A program made the translations under genes and the position numbers. Positions 16,712 through 27,741 of a DNA stretch of 64,000 nucleotides are shown here, one piece after another; the stretch's first letter is position 1; every line of letters starts with the position of its first letter. This DNA is from Companilactobacillus heilongjiangensis (GTDB taxonomy: Bacteria; Bacillota; Bacilli; Lactobacillales; Lactobacillaceae): NCBI RefSeq assembly GCF_000831645.3, contig NZ_CP012559.1:2294001-2358000 (forward strand), read 5' to 3'. Below the pieces are notes generated by a model. It made no database searches and was not told the origin of the DNA. It was given only the letters and a program-made list of their open reading frames with translations.

Positions 16712-18222
16712 CCGACGCTCCCTACTAATGACAATACTTGTTCACGTAATTTCAAACGAATCACTTTACCCGTAGCGTTACGAGGATAATCTTTCACAAA
16801 ATAAATTCGTGTCGGCTGTTCATAATTAGCCAATGTTTCTCTGGCATGAGCTAGAATCTTTTGGCGCTCTAGGGATTCTTCTTGCATACCTTGGCTGATA
16901 ACTACTGCCGTGACCGCCTCACCATAGAGTGCATCCGGGGTCCCAATCACTGACACTTCTTTGACAAAATTCAACTGACTGAGTGAATTCTCGACCTGTG
17001 CTGGAGCAACTTTTTCGCCACCATGATTGATAATATCTTTCTTACGACCTTTGACAAACAGGTAACCATCTTCGTCCAAATATCCAAGATCACCAGTCAA
17101 AAACCAACCATCTTTGAAAGAATTTGGATGTGATTCGAGATAATCGCTAATTACATGATCGCCACGAACAACGATTTCACCAATTTGATTAGCGACCGTC
17201 ATAATCTTTCCATCATTCATAATTTGAACGTCAGTTTTAAACGCCTTACCGGCAGAACCCACTTTGGGAGCGTCGAATGGATTGATCGTACATTGGCTGG
17301 CTGTTTCAGTCATGCCGTAGCCTTCCAAAATTCTAGTATGGAAACGAGTTTGGAACGCAGTTAGTTTATCAAGTGGTAAAGCAAATGATGAACATCTGGC
17401 GAAACGTAATCTGATGTCATCGCTGTAATTTTCGTTAGCCTTTTGGTTGATCAACAAGATGTTGACGATAGTTGGTACTACTGAAACCCATGTAACGCCG
17501 TTATCTCGGACTTGATTCCAAAATTTAGAAGCACTGAATTTGTCAGCAATCACAATCTTGCCACCAGACAATCTAGTCGAAAGAATTGAAACTGCCTGCG
17601 CATTGATATGAAACATTGGCATGACAACCATCGTCGTATCAGCGGCAGTCATTTGATGACTTTCAATATCATGCTCAACTCCGTTCAACAAAATTCGATG
17701 TGTTAAACCAACACGCTTAGGCTTTCCAGTCGTTCCAGAGGTGTTCATAATCAATGCTAAATCGTCTTCCTCAGGAATACCGGCATCATTACCCATCAAC
17801 TTACGGTCACGGATAATGTGCAATAAAGGATACGTCTGCAAATGTAACGCCGTTACAATCGCCAATCTGTCATCTAAAGCAGCATCCACTAATTCTTGAC
17901 CAACAATCGAAGCTACATATTCATGTTCAGCAAGTTCTTGTTGTAACTCGAGTTCTGGAGTCGTTGCTGCAATTGGATGCATAACCGCACCAACTTCCCA
18001 CAATGCCTGCGTAATAACCGGATAAGCGGCCGTATTTGGTAAGCAAACTAGTACTGCATCGCCACGACCAATGTGTAAATCCAGAAATACATCACGCAAT
18101 GAACGTACATCATCTGCTATTTCATAACCATGAAACCAACGGTTCATTTTTTCGTCTTTAATGACTTTTTCACTCATATTATTCTCTAATTGCTTGTTTA
18201 ATTGATTCGTTATTTTTGACAT
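16708..18222 (-). CDS. AMP-forming acyl-CoA synthetase/acid ligase, paralogue
   Basis: 504 residues with ANL motifs MNTSGTTGKPKRVGLTH, EGYGMTETASQ, FLTGDLGYLDEDGYLFVKGR and the C-terminal Lys motif NATGKVIRLKL. It aligns end to end with the 9324 ligase, including the N-terminus (MSKITNQLNKQLENN against MSELTERLQQQL). This supports the start at 18222, which has AGGAG nine bases upstream and lies inside the end of the acyltransferase gene (44-base overlap). It is followed by the binding-protein gene with a four-base overlap. Probably activates an acid imported or exported by this system; substrate unknown. Confidence 0.9.
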   Translation of the reverse strand: MSKITNQLNKQLENNMSEKVIKDEKMNRWFHGYEIADDVRSLRDVFLDLHIGRGDAVLVCLPNTAAYPVITQALWEVGAVMHPIAATTPELELQQELAEHEYVASIVGQELVDAALDDRLAIVTALHLQTYPLLHIIRDRKLMGNDAGIPEEDDLALIMNTSGTTGKPKRVGLTHRILLNGVEHDIESHQMTAADTTMVVMPMFHINAQAVSILSTRLSGGKIVIADKFSASKFWNQVRDNGVTWVSVVPTIVNILLINQKANENYSDDIRLRFARCSSFALPLDKLTAFQTRFHTRILEGYGMTETASQCTINPFDAPKVGSAGKAFKTDVQIMNDGKIMTVANQIGEIVVRGDHVISDYLESHPNSFKDGWFLTGDLGYLDEDGYLFVKGRKKDIINHGGEKVAPAQVENSLSQLNFVKEVSVIGTPDALYGEAVTAVVISQGMQEESLERQKILAHARETLANYEQPTRIYFVKDYPRNATGKVIRLKLREQVLSLVGSVG

Positions 18223-19402
18223 TTTCTTTTACTCCTTTAGCTTCTTTTCTAGCTTTACTAAGGTGCCATTGGGGACGTCCAATCAAAACTCCAAATGGTG
18301 GGACTTTGTAGCAGAACCACGAAATTAAGAACGCTCCGCCTAAAACGAATGCATACCCAAACGGCAATAATAACAACATAACGACTGATGGAACTTTGAT
18401 AACACTGAGAATGCCGTACAACAATGTTATAGGAATCGTCTGTGTCAAATAAATCCCGAAGGATACTTTGGACATATTTTTAATAATTCGGTCGATCCAT
18501 TGTGGTAATCCCTTTTCTCGAGCATGCGCGTATTGCCGCCCAATCCAGAAAACAAAGGCAATCATAAAGACGTCATAAATAAAAATATATGGTTGATGAA
18601 TTGATTCAGTCGCACTCATACTCAGCTTCAAAATTTTTAGATTACCGAAGAATAAGGCAACGGTTCCCAAAGCGAGAACCAATGTAGACCAGCCAATGAC
18701 TCGGTGATTTTTTTCAATAAAACGGTCAACTTCATCGTAATGGATGGCAACGAATGCTCCAGCGATAAAGTAGAATTGATAAACTAAAATATTCATTCCG
18801 TAAGCTCTAAATAAATACCACCAGCTGCTCCGATCAACACCAGGCAACCAATACTTGATTCCAATTACCAGCAACAACTGAATCAAAGCACTACCTACCA
18901 AAATGGCAATATGATGATTTTTCAACTTCTTAAACATGTAAACCAACAGTGGAAAAATCAAATACAACTGAAACGTCACTAAAATGTAGTACATATAATA
19001 TTTATTTCCGTGAATGATTGCATCAAATAAATTTTTAAAGTAATTCGGCCAATTCAATGCGACACCAGCCGTAATCGTTGCGAACCACATCATAATGGCA
19101 TTCCAGCCAACATAAGGAATCCCAACGCTGATATAACGTTTCTTCCAAAAATTGAACCAATGCGGTTCTTTATTGTAATAATTAAGTACCAAAACGAGCC
19201 CAGTCATAAACATAAAACCCATTCTAGTAAAATGAAGTGCCAAATGAGTTGCTTCAAGAAGAAGCTCACTGCCAGATCCGCTACCAACGTTATTTTTAAA
19301 GGCAGTTGTCGTATGATTCAACAACACACCACCGATAAAAATCACACGCATCAGATCAACTTCATGGAGATATCTTTTCTTCTTTACTCTTCCTTGCGTC
19401 AA
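18179..19402 (-). CDS. membrane acyltransferase, acyltransferase-3 family
   Basis: About 407 residues with around ten membrane helices. The N-terminal KRYLHEVDLMRVIFIGGVLLNH carries the family's Asp and His. Members acylate sugars, peptidoglycan or exported small molecules at the membrane. An ORF extension to a GTG at 19438 would begin inside a repeat remnant. TTG 19402 is preferred because AGAGGTG sits six bases before it. First gene of the operon with the acid ligase and binding protein, so an acyl group activated by the ligase might be its donor (inference). Confidence 0.85.
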   Translation of the reverse strand: MTQGRVKKKRYLHEVDLMRVIFIGGVLLNHTTTAFKNNVGSGSGSELLLEATHLALHFTRMGFMFMTGLVLVLNYYNKEPHWFNFWKKRYISVGIPYVGWNAIMMWFATITAGVALNWPNYFKNLFDAIIHGNKYYMYYILVTFQLYLIFPLLVYMFKKLKNHHIAILVGSALIQLLLVIGIKYWLPGVDRSSWWYLFRAYGMNILVYQFYFIAGAFVAIHYDEVDRFIEKNHRVIGWSTLVLALGTVALFFGNLKILKLSMSATESIHQPYIFIYDVFMIAFVFWIGRQYAHAREKGLPQWIDRIIKNMSKVSFGIYLTQTIPITLLYGILSVIKVPSVVMLLLLPFGYAFVLGGAFLISWFCYKVPPFGVLIGRPQWHLSKARKEAKGVKENVKNNESIKQAIRE

Positions 19403-19424
19403 AAGTTCACCTCTGTTTGTTAAA

Positions 19425-19469
19425 TATGCCGCCTCCACAGCGGGTGGAATTTTCTCGCACTCGGAGACT
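19425..19469 (-). repeat. family A remnant, copy A4 (internal deletion)
   Basis: Both termini are present (GGAGGCGGCAT on one side, CCGAGTGCGAG on the other) with a short left arm AAAATTCCACCCGC, but the hairpin core is gone. It overlaps the possible GTG start of the acyltransferase ORF. Confidence 0.55.
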
Positions 19470-19578
19470 TGTTTGACTAGATTTTTTGATTCATATAATT
19501 AATGAAACTAAGCATTTTTTTATTTCGTTCAAAAGCATATATAAGTTATAGCACCCCGTTGGTATTAGGGTCTTGATG

Positions 19579-19749
19579 ATTGAATAAGGTTAATATAAGA
19601 AAATCTTAGAGAGCGAAACAAGGGCGGTCAGCTCCCGAGCATTTTTGTAGATAAGTAAATCGCACGCAAAATCGGCATGCAATTTACTTATCTACAAAAA
19701 GCGGAAGAAGTTGCCCTTGTGTAGCTCGTTTTAGAGCCACTGCCTATAT
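19579..19749 (-). repeat. family B structured repeat, copy B2
   Basis: Reverse orientation of B1. Central arms GTAGATAAGTAAATCGCACG / GCATGCAATTTACTTATCTAC are complementary but unlike B1. The shared flanks GCTCGTTTTAGAGCC, GCTCCCGAGCATTTTT and the CTTATATTAACCTTATT tail are present. Confidence 0.8.
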
Positions 19750-19765
19750 AACTCTCAGATACTTA

Positions 19766-19816
19766 AAAACAAAAAAATAGATGAATCCTCCCAACCAATC
19801 AGGAAAAATTCATCCA
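19766..19816 (-). terminator. second terminator-like hairpin downstream of argGH
   Basis: GATGAAT / ATTCATC outer stem with inner TCC/GGGA pairing and a T-rich run on the minus strand. It lies beyond repeat A5, and would stop any read-through of the argGH terminator before B2. Confidence 0.6.
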
Positions 19817-19890
19817 ATAATCAAATACCATCAAACCAAATCAACTAAATATTTTTAAAGTCCAAATGACCCGATTTTATATAAAAACCC

Positions 19891-20080
19891 AGCCTCCGGG
19901 TGACAGTGATGGAGCCAGCAGTGGAAAGTGTCGTTAGAACGAGCGAACTTCTCGTTCTTACAACACTAGGACGACTTTTGAGACGTGGGCTTCGGCTCAA
20001 AATCGAGGCCCGAGACCGCCTTTCGGCTCGGACCGGTCCCAACTTGCAGGCTGCAATCACTGTCACCCGGAGGCGGCATA
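19891..20080 (+). repeat. family A structured repeat, copy A5
   Basis: Outer arms CTCCGGGTGACAGTGAT / ATCACTGTCACCCGGAG (perfect). Apical stem AGAACGAG/CTCGTTCT. Core GGCCCGAGACC / GGCTCGGACC. Same arm type as A10. Confidence 0.9.
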
Positions 20081-20089
20081 TTTCAATAC

Positions 20090-20124
20090 AAAAAATGGAG
20101 TCCCATAAAAGAGGACTCCAAAAT
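20090..20124 (-). terminator. argGH terminator
   Basis: Minus strand GGAGTCC / GGGACTCC hairpin and six T, starting right after the argH stop codon. Confidence 0.85.
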
Positions 20125-20126
20125 CA

Positions 20127-21509
20127 TTATTCAGCTAATTCAGTTCGAGCCCGGTCAATCTGGGCTAAAACTTGTTGGAAGCCTGTCCCGCCAAAAGAAT
20201 TTCTTCTCTCGACAGCAACTTCCGGCTTCAAAACATCATAGACATCTTCTTCAATCAAAGGTGATATCTGTTTAAATTCTTCCATTGAAATATCTTGCAA
20301 ATTCTTACCAGTCTGGAGGCCTTTCAAGACTAATTCACCCACGATGCCATGAGCTTGTCTGAAAGGAATTCCCTTCGTAGCCAAATAATCTGCTAATTCA
20401 GTGGCGTTTGAAAAATCGTGAGTCGTTGCCTTGTACATGTTCTCTTTTTTAACCTTCACAGTTGAAAGCATCCCGTTGAAAACTCTCAAAGCTGGCAGAA
20501 TAGTTTTGACAGTATCAAAAACGCCCTCTTTATCCTCTTGTAAGTCTTTGTTATAAGCCAAAGGCAAGGATTTCATTGTTGAAAGTAAACCTAAGAGATG
20601 TCCAAAGACACGTCCACTTTTACCACGGATCAACTCAGCCATATCAGGATTCTTTTTCTGAGGCATGATTGAGCTTCCCGTTGTATATTTGTCACTCAAT
20701 TCCAAATAATTGAACTCGTAACTGACCCACATACTCAATTCTTCGCAAAAACGTGATAGATGCATCATTAGAATTGACGAATTGCTGAGAAATTCCAATG
20801 CAAAATCACGGTCTGACACGGCGTCCAACGAATTATTATAGACTTCAGAGAAGCCTAATTCGTCAGCCGTAAATTGACGATCAATTGGAAAAGTAGTTCC
20901 AGCCAACGCTGCGGCTCCAAGTGGTGAAATATCAGTGTGTTTTTGATTGAATTCAAAACGTTCGACATCTCGCTTGAGCATTGAGTAGTAAGCCATCAAA
21001 TAATGACCATAAGAGATTGGTTGGGCGTGCTGTAAATGCGTATAACCAGGCATAATCGTCTCGACATTATCAGCCGCCAAGTTAACCAAAGTCTTTTGTA
21101 TCGTCTTAATTTCTTCGATAATCTGTGGCAAACGTTTCTTAACATATAAGTGAAAATCCGTTGCTACTTGATCATTTCGGGAACGACCAGTATGTAATTT
21201 ACCCGCTACTGGTCCAATACGGTCAGTTAAAATACTTTCAATATTCATATGAATATCTTCGTTTTCAACTGTAAAATGTAATTTATTTTGGTGCAGGTCA
21301 GCTTGAATGCTTTCCAAACCAGCGACAATCTGTTGCACATCTTCAGGGCTTAAAATGCCCGTCTTCTGCAACATTTTCACGTGAGCCAAAGAGCCTTCGA
21401 TATCTTCATCGGCCATCAACTGATCGAAACTGATTGAGGCACCAAACTCGTCTACCCATGAGTCGGCTTGAGCGGAAAATCTTCCACCCCAAAGTTTGGC
21501 TGTGCTCAT
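20127..21509 (-). CDS. argH: argininosuccinate lyase
   Basis: 460 residues, full length for the fumarase/aspartase superfamily enzyme that splits argininosuccinate into arginine and fumarate. The signature loop [16 protein letters not shown] and the active-site [16 protein letters not shown] and [10 protein letters not shown] segments are intact. The start overlaps the end of argG by four bases, so the two are coupled. Cytosolic last step of arginine synthesis. Confidence 0.97.
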   Translation of the reverse strand: MSTAKLWGGRFSAQADSWVDEFGASISFDQLMADEDIEGSLAHVKMLQKTGILSPEDVQQIVAGLESIQADLHQNKLHFTVENEDIHMNIESILTDRIGPVAGKLHTGRSRNDQVATDFHLYVKKRLPQIIEEIKTIQKTLVNLAADNVETIMPGYTHLQHAQPISYGHYLMAYYSMLKRDVERFEFNQKHTDISPLGAAALAGTTFPIDRQFTADELGFSEVYNNSLDAVSDRDFALEFLSNSSILMMHLSRFCEELSMWVSYEFNYLELSDKYTTGSSIMPQKKNPDMAELIRGKSGRVFGHLLGLLSTMKSLPLAYNKDLQEDKEGVFDTVKTILPALRVFNGMLSTVKVKKENMYKATTHDFSNATELADYLATKGIPFRQAHGIVGELVLKGLQTGKNLQDISMEEFKQISPLIEEDVYDVLKPEVAVERRNSFGGTGFQQVLAQIDRARTELAE

Positions 21510-22747
21510 TGGTTAACTCCGTCTTTATGTGCTTCAGCTTGTTTTGCCTCAGCTTTAGCAGCAACTTGAGCGGAAACCTGTGTTGGTAGTCCCCAAAGTT
21601 TGATAAATCCTTGGGCAGCCTCTTGATCGAAGGAATCGGCTGAAGTATAAGTAGCCAAATCTTTATCATAAAGTGAATTTGGTGACTTACGTCCTTGAAC
21701 CCAAACTGTACCCTTAAATAGCTTTAATTTAACAGTTCCGTTAACCATCTTTTGACTTTCATGCAAGAATGCCAACAATGAATCCATCAATGGTGAGAAC
21801 CACAAGCCATTGTAAATTGTGTCGCTTAATTCTTTTTCAATATATGGCTTGAAATGCGCTAAATCACGTTCCAAAGTCAAATCTTCCAACTCTTTGTGAG
21901 CCTTCAATAATACTGCTGCGGCGGGTGTTTCGTAAACCTCACGAGACTTGATACCAACCAAACGGTTTTCAATGTGATCAATTCTACCGATACCATTTTC
22001 ACCAGCAACGATGTTCAATTCCTGAATCATATCAGAGAATTTCATCTTTTCGCCGTCTAATGTAACGGGAACGCCATGTTCAAATTCAATTTCAATACTT
22101 GTTGGTTCGTCAGGTGTCTTTTCGATTGGAGTCGTAATATCAAAAGCATCTTCAGGAGCCTCATTCCAAGGGTCTTCTAGAACGCCACATTCATTAGCAC
22201 GACCCCAAATATTGGCGTCGATTGAGTATGGTGAGTCCAAATCGATTGGAATAGGAATATTGTTTTCCTTGGCAAATTCAATTTCTTCCTCACGTGACCA
22301 GTGCCAATCACGGACAGGACCAAGCACTGTCATTTCTGGAGCCAAAGCGTGGATGGCAACTTCAAAACGAACTTGATCGTTACCTTTTCCGGTACAGCCA
22401 TGGGCAATGGCAACTGCATCATTTTCTTTGGCAATTTCTACTAATTTTTTACTAATAAGAGGTCGGGAAAGAGCAGAGAGAAGCGGATAGATACCTTCAT
22501 AGAGGGTATGTCCTTGTAAAGCCACGAGGGCGTAATCATCGGCGAATTCATCCAAAGCGTCAATGGCGATAGCATCAACTGCACCAGCATCAATCGCCTT
22601 GTTCTTGATAAACTCAAGATCTTTTCCTTCACCAACGTTAATACAACATGCAATCACATCGTATCCTTTATTCTTTAACCACGGAATGGCCACTGATGTG
22701 TCCAATCCACCGGAATATGCTAAAACTACTTTATTTGTCTCTGTCAT
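21506..22747 (-). CDS. argG: argininosuccinate synthase
   Basis: 413 residues. Opens with the ATP-pyrophosphatase loop [17 protein letters not shown] and contains [15 protein letters not shown]. It condenses citrulline and aspartate with ATP. AGAGGAGAG lies before the ATG. No other arg genes occur in the window, so citrulline must come from elsewhere. A promoter is visible upstream; no clear ARG box was seen. Confidence 0.97.
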   Translation of the reverse strand: MTETNKVVLAYSGGLDTSVAIPWLKNKGYDVIACCINVGEGKDLEFIKNKAIDAGAVDAIAIDALDEFADDYALVALQGHTLYEGIYPLLSALSRPLISKKLVEIAKENDAVAIAHGCTGKGNDQVRFEVAIHALAPEMTVLGPVRDWHWSREEEIEFAKENNIPIPIDLDSPYSIDANIWGRANECGVLEDPWNEAPEDAFDITTPIEKTPDEPTSIEIEFEHGVPVTLDGEKMKFSDMIQELNIVAGENGIGRIDHIENRLVGIKSREVYETPAAAVLLKAHKELEDLTLERDLAHFKPYIEKELSDTIYNGLWFSPLMDSLLAFLHESQKMVNGTVKLKLFKGTVWVQGRKSPNSLYDKDLATYTSADSFDQEAAQGFIKLWGLPTQVSAQVAAKAEAKQAEAHKDGVNQ

Positions 22748-22794
22748 AATATTGTCTCTCCTCTTTATTAGAAAAAAATTAATTTATGAAAAAG

Positions 22795-22823
22795 ATACTA
22801 TCATCTTCCAAAGTGTTTTACAA
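22795..22823 (-). promoter_or_regulatory. argGH promoter
   Basis: Minus strand -35 TTGTAA (22818-22823), 17-bp spacer, -10 TAGTAT (22795-22800). Confidence 0.55.
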
Positions 22824-22840
22824 CAGTTAAATTAGAGAAA

Positions 22841-22859
22841 GATTAAATAATTTAATCTC
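22841..22859 (-). terminator. weak terminator-like hairpin after the first GH65 gene
   Basis: AGATTAAA / TTTAATCT with a three-base loop, followed by only a mixed T/C tract. It lies between the phosphorylase stop and the argG promoter; efficiency is doubtful. Confidence 0.35.
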
Positions 22860-22880
22860 TTCTAATCTGTGAAAAATATC

Positions 22881-25187
22881 TCAAATCTCTATCAGCACAC
22901 GTTCTTGGGGCTCTACATGATAAATGTGGTCATGATAGATAAATTTAATTTTCCCATCAGAAATTACGGAAAAGTAAGTTTGTGTGACCAAAACATCGAC
23001 TTTATTTCCACGCCAAATCAATGAAAACTTCAAATGTTTCCAAGTACTGGGAATATGTGGTTGAATTCGTAAGCCATCTTTGACAGCACGGATGCCGCCG
23101 AAACCTTCAATGACGATTTTCCACGTCCCAGCTAGTCCGGCCATATGAACTCCCTTCACAGAGGAACCCATGTTGGTACCTAAATCAATCTGACAATTCT
23201 TTTCAAAATAGTCAAACGCCCGGTCGTAAAGACCGATATCATTGGCCAAAATTGCATGGGTTGAAAACGATAATGAAGAGTCATGAATCGTCTTCGGTTC
23301 ATAGTAATCCCAGTTTTGCTTGATAATATTTTTTGGAAGTTCATCTTCGAATAGTAATAGCAACAGTAAAACATCAGCCTGCTTGGTAACTTGGAGCTTG
23401 TCCAATTGTTTTAGATCAAAATCTTTGAAAATTTCGGAGATGTTATCAGAGGTTCGATATTTATTAACATTAATTTTTTTATATGATAAATAATTGTCAT
23501 CTTGAGCAATAATTCCATTTTCATTGGGAGCTGGCAAATAGAGCATCGATGATTTCTCAATTAACTCTTTGACTAATTTCTTCATATCAAATTTTTTATT
23601 CAATCGACTATACGTTATCAAATCATTTTGACGTAAATCAGTAATAATCTCAGCACCCTTACGCATACACCAGTGAACCATGTAATTTGTGAAAGCATTA
23701 TTGTTGGCATGTTCCTTGTACTCATCTGGTCCAATCACATCGGTGATCTCAAAATGATTGATTTCACTGTTCCAAGTAACACGACTGGCCCAAAATTGGG
23801 CACACTGCAAAATAATTTCATAACCCATTCGTTTAGCAAAGCTGTAGTCACCCGTATTTTTAATGTATTGATACACGCCAAAAGCCACGTCCGCTGTCAC
23901 ATGTATTTCAGTCGAGCCAGACAAAATTTTCATCGGTTCACCGGTTATAATATCGGCACTTCCCCACAATGGAGCTGATTCAGCATCTTCTGGCATAGCA
24001 GCTTCCCACGGATATTGCGCACCTTGATAACCACCTTGGCGAGCTTTTTTTTGAGCACCAATTAAATTCAAATAACGATAAATCAACAGATTATGAGCAT
24101 AGGACGGAATATTTAACATGAAAAACGGCAACATAAAAATTTCGGTATCCCAAAAAGCATGACCTTTGTAACCTTCACCAGTCATCCCTTTGGCACCAAT
24201 ATTTTTACTGTAATCACAAGGCGCATTGGCAAACAGTTGATACCGCGCATAATTGACGGCAATTTGGGGCTTATTATTATGTGAAGCTATCTCCACAAAA
24301 CTATCCTGCCAAATTTTTTCTTCCCAAACATGCGACGAAGCCTCCAATAATTTCTGATACGATTCTCGTCCTACATGCTTCAACTGACACAAGCAATCCA
24401 TCGAAACATTGTCTTTTAAATCCTGGTCATTGCTGGCAAAAACATTGGCATACTTAACGAAAGTCAAACATTGATCCTTTTCAACATCAATCGAATAGTT
24501 GGCAAAAATCTGACGTCGCTCTATTTGTAACCGAGGATTCAGCGTCAATTCGGTCGCATTCAAAAAGAGTCGATGGTATTCAGTTAAGGCAAATTTCACT
24601 AAAGAATTCTGCGTCTGTGTCTGCATTTGTACGAACCGAGCATTGAATAATCGCTTAGTCCCTTCGACAAAATGTTGCGTTCCACCATTAGTCTGTTGCC
24701 CATCGATTCCAGATTTTATCTGTAACCTGACATTGTCAGACAGCGGCGTAACTTTAACTTCCGACACAAATAAATGACAATTATCCATCGAGACAAAACG
24801 TCTAAATTCAAAATGAAGTTTATCTTTTCCATTCAGCCAATCAAATGAACGAACAATTTCACCATTGTGGAGATTTAATCCTCGCTGATAGTTGGTGGTT
24901 TCGCCATGGTTCAAACTCAATAACTTCCCATTTACCATGATTTCAATATTAACGATATCAGGTAAATTGGGGAGTTCAGTCGCTTCATTCTTAAATTTAT
25001 CAAAGGTTCCTAAAACGAACATATCTCGTTTTTCATTTAAATAATGTTCTTCCAAAGAACCTCGGATTCCTAAATAACCATTGCCTTGGAACATCAGAGA
25101 TTCATATTTACTCAGATGTGGCGTATCCGGATTAGTAACTCCAATCCACCAATCATCATCTTTTTTTGTCGCAATTCCAAATAGCAT
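22881..25187 (-). CDS. GH65 disaccharide phosphorylase (maltose phosphorylase-like)
   Basis: 768 residues, the normal GH65 size. The family cleaves alpha-glucosides such as maltose, trehalose or kojibiose with phosphate to give beta-glucose-1-phosphate and glucose. The catalytic acid lies in DVIGPDEYKEH at about residue 485. The phosphate pocket motifs TIHDSSLS and GVHMAGLAGTWK are present, as is FWDTEIF. Maltose is the most likely substrate in lactobacilli but specificity cannot be read off. A paralogue is at 31294-33621. No beta-phosphoglucomutase gene is in the window. Confidence 0.9.
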   Translation of the reverse strand: MLFGIATKKDDDWWIGVTNPDTPHLSKYESLMFQGNGYLGIRGSLEEHYLNEKRDMFVLGTFDKFKNEATELPNLPDIVNIEIMVNGKLLSLNHGETTNYQRGLNLHNGEIVRSFDWLNGKDKLHFEFRRFVSMDNCHLFVSEVKVTPLSDNVRLQIKSGIDGQQTNGGTQHFVEGTKRLFNARFVQMQTQTQNSLVKFALTEYHRLFLNATELTLNPRLQIERRQIFANYSIDVEKDQCLTFVKYANVFASNDQDLKDNVSMDCLCQLKHVGRESYQKLLEASSHVWEEKIWQDSFVEIASHNNKPQIAVNYARYQLFANAPCDYSKNIGAKGMTGEGYKGHAFWDTEIFMLPFFMLNIPSYAHNLLIYRYLNLIGAQKKARQGGYQGAQYPWEAAMPEDAESAPLWGSADIITGEPMKILSGSTEIHVTADVAFGVYQYIKNTGDYSFAKRMGYEIILQCAQFWASRVTWNSEINHFEITDVIGPDEYKEHANNNAFTNYMVHWCMRKGAEIITDLRQNDLITYSRLNKKFDMKKLVKELIEKSSMLYLPAPNENGIIAQDDNYLSYKKINVNKYRTSDNISEIFKDFDLKQLDKLQVTKQADVLLLLLLFEDELPKNIIKQNWDYYEPKTIHDSSLSFSTHAILANDIGLYDRAFDYFEKNCQIDLGTNMGSSVKGVHMAGLAGTWKIVIEGFGGIRAVKDGLRIQPHIPSTWKHLKFSLIWRGNKVDVLVTQTYFSVISDGKIKFIYHDHIYHVEPQERVLIEI

Positions 25188-25233
25188 TGAAACCGCCTCT
25201 TTTGTTGTTTAAATATATAAGGTTTGTCTATCG

Positions 25234-25250
25234 TGCCGTCTCCAGAGTCT
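25234..25250 (-). repeat. solo end of a family A repeat
   Basis: TGCCGTCTCCAGAG matches the terminus of full copies in reverse orientation; the rest of the element is missing. Confidence 0.45.
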
Positions 25251-25311
25251 AAAACACAAATTATTTTCTGCCTTACAGTAATAATTAAACACAATATAAT
25301 GACTAGACTAA

Positions 25312-25363
25312 AAAAAGACAATCAAAACGACGTGAATTTCTCACATGCATTCTGATTGTCTTA
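25312..25363 (-). terminator. terminator of the beta-glucoside operon
   Basis: Minus strand AAGACAATCA / TGATTGTCTT stem enclosing an inner GTGAGAAATTCAC hairpin, followed by seven T, after the ROK kinase gene. Confidence 0.85.
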
Positions 25364-25372
25364 TTTATACTT

Positions 25373-26272
25373 CTAAGCATTAATTAGTTGATAAACGGCA
25401 CCTATCATTCCTGCATCATTCTTCAACTTTGCAGCTTTGACAAGTGGTAAATCTAAATTTTTAATACTATTATGTGTTTTTTTAATTTCTTCAATGGTCT
25501 TATTCAGTGTATCTATAAACTCAGTATTAGCACTGATACCACCGCCAATAATCACTGTGGCTGGATCAAAGGAAACCTCTAAATTAATAATTCCTTTAGC
25601 CAAACTGTGATAATAACTCTTCAAGATACTCTTGGCCAATACTTCTCCGGCATCTGCACGCTGGAAAATAACTCGGGCGTCATCAACTGGTTGGTCACTA
25701 TACTGATTGTATCTTCTGATTAGTCCAATTACAGTTGCTCCACGGAAGTTAAGACTCCCCATTTCAACATCAATATCATCATCTTCAACAATCATCCAAC
25801 CAAACTCACCCGAACGAGCGTGAGCTCCACGATAAATTTGATCATTGATCACTAATGCTCCACCAACGCCGGTCCCCAAAACTAAACTTAAATAATCATG
25901 AACTCCTTGAGCAGAGCCAAGCCACTTTTCGGCAATGGCTGCTGCGTTAGCGTCATTTTCAATCTTAACGGGCAAACCGGTCTTATCTTCTAATATGTCT
26001 TTGAGATTGATTTCATAAAAGCACTTCACTGCGCCGGCCGTCGTTAAATATCCATCTGCCTGAACAACACCTGGCATACTGACACCAATACCTGCTAAAT
26101 TTGAGTCAATTGCCTTCATATTGTCAACTGCATCAAGCAAATCAGACAATAATTCGGCTTTATCTTCAGCTTTAGTTTTAAAACTATTTTTATTCGAAAC
26201 AACACCATTTTCATCGACTAGACCATATTTAACAGATGTACCGCCAATATCGATTCCAATATATTTTGTCAT
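25373..26272 (-). CDS. ROK-family sugar kinase without the zinc motif
   Basis: 299 residues. ATP-binding DIGGTSVKYGL at 8-18, catalytic Asp in IENDANAAA (D107), and VLGTGVGGALV. In most ROK proteins a GH...CxCGxxGCxE zinc motif follows; here the stretch reads GEFGWMIVEDDDIDVEMGS, with Trp for His and no cysteines. Last gene of the operon with IIC and 6-phospho-beta-glucosidase, so it may phosphorylate glucose released by hydrolysis, or the beta-glucoside itself (BglK-like). Gap to the GH1 gene 8 bp. Confidence 0.85.
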   Translation of the reverse strand: MTKYIGIDIGGTSVKYGLVDENGVVSNKNSFKTKAEDKAELLSDLLDAVDNMKAIDSNLAGIGVSMPGVVQADGYLTTAGAVKCFYEINLKDILEDKTGLPVKIENDANAAAIAEKWLGSAQGVHDYLSLVLGTGVGGALVINDQIYRGAHARSGEFGWMIVEDDDIDVEMGSLNFRGATVIGLIRRYNQYSDQPVDDARVIFQRADAGEVLAKSILKSYYHSLAKGIINLEVSFDPATVIIGGGISANTEFIDTLNKTIEEIKKTHNSIKNLDLPLVKAAKLKNDAGMIGAVYQLINA

Positions 26273-26280
26273 ATTATTGC

Positions 26281-27723
<1,443 letters not shown>

Positions 27724-27741
27724 TTATCCTCCATCAATTGC

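Noticed and set aside
18134-18177. Alternative start of the second acid ligase at 18177
   Set aside because: The longer start at 18222 has a good ribosome site, and its N-terminus aligns with the paralogue.
22748-22880. ARG box before argG
   Set aside because: AT-rich stretches only vaguely resemble the consensus; not reported as a site.
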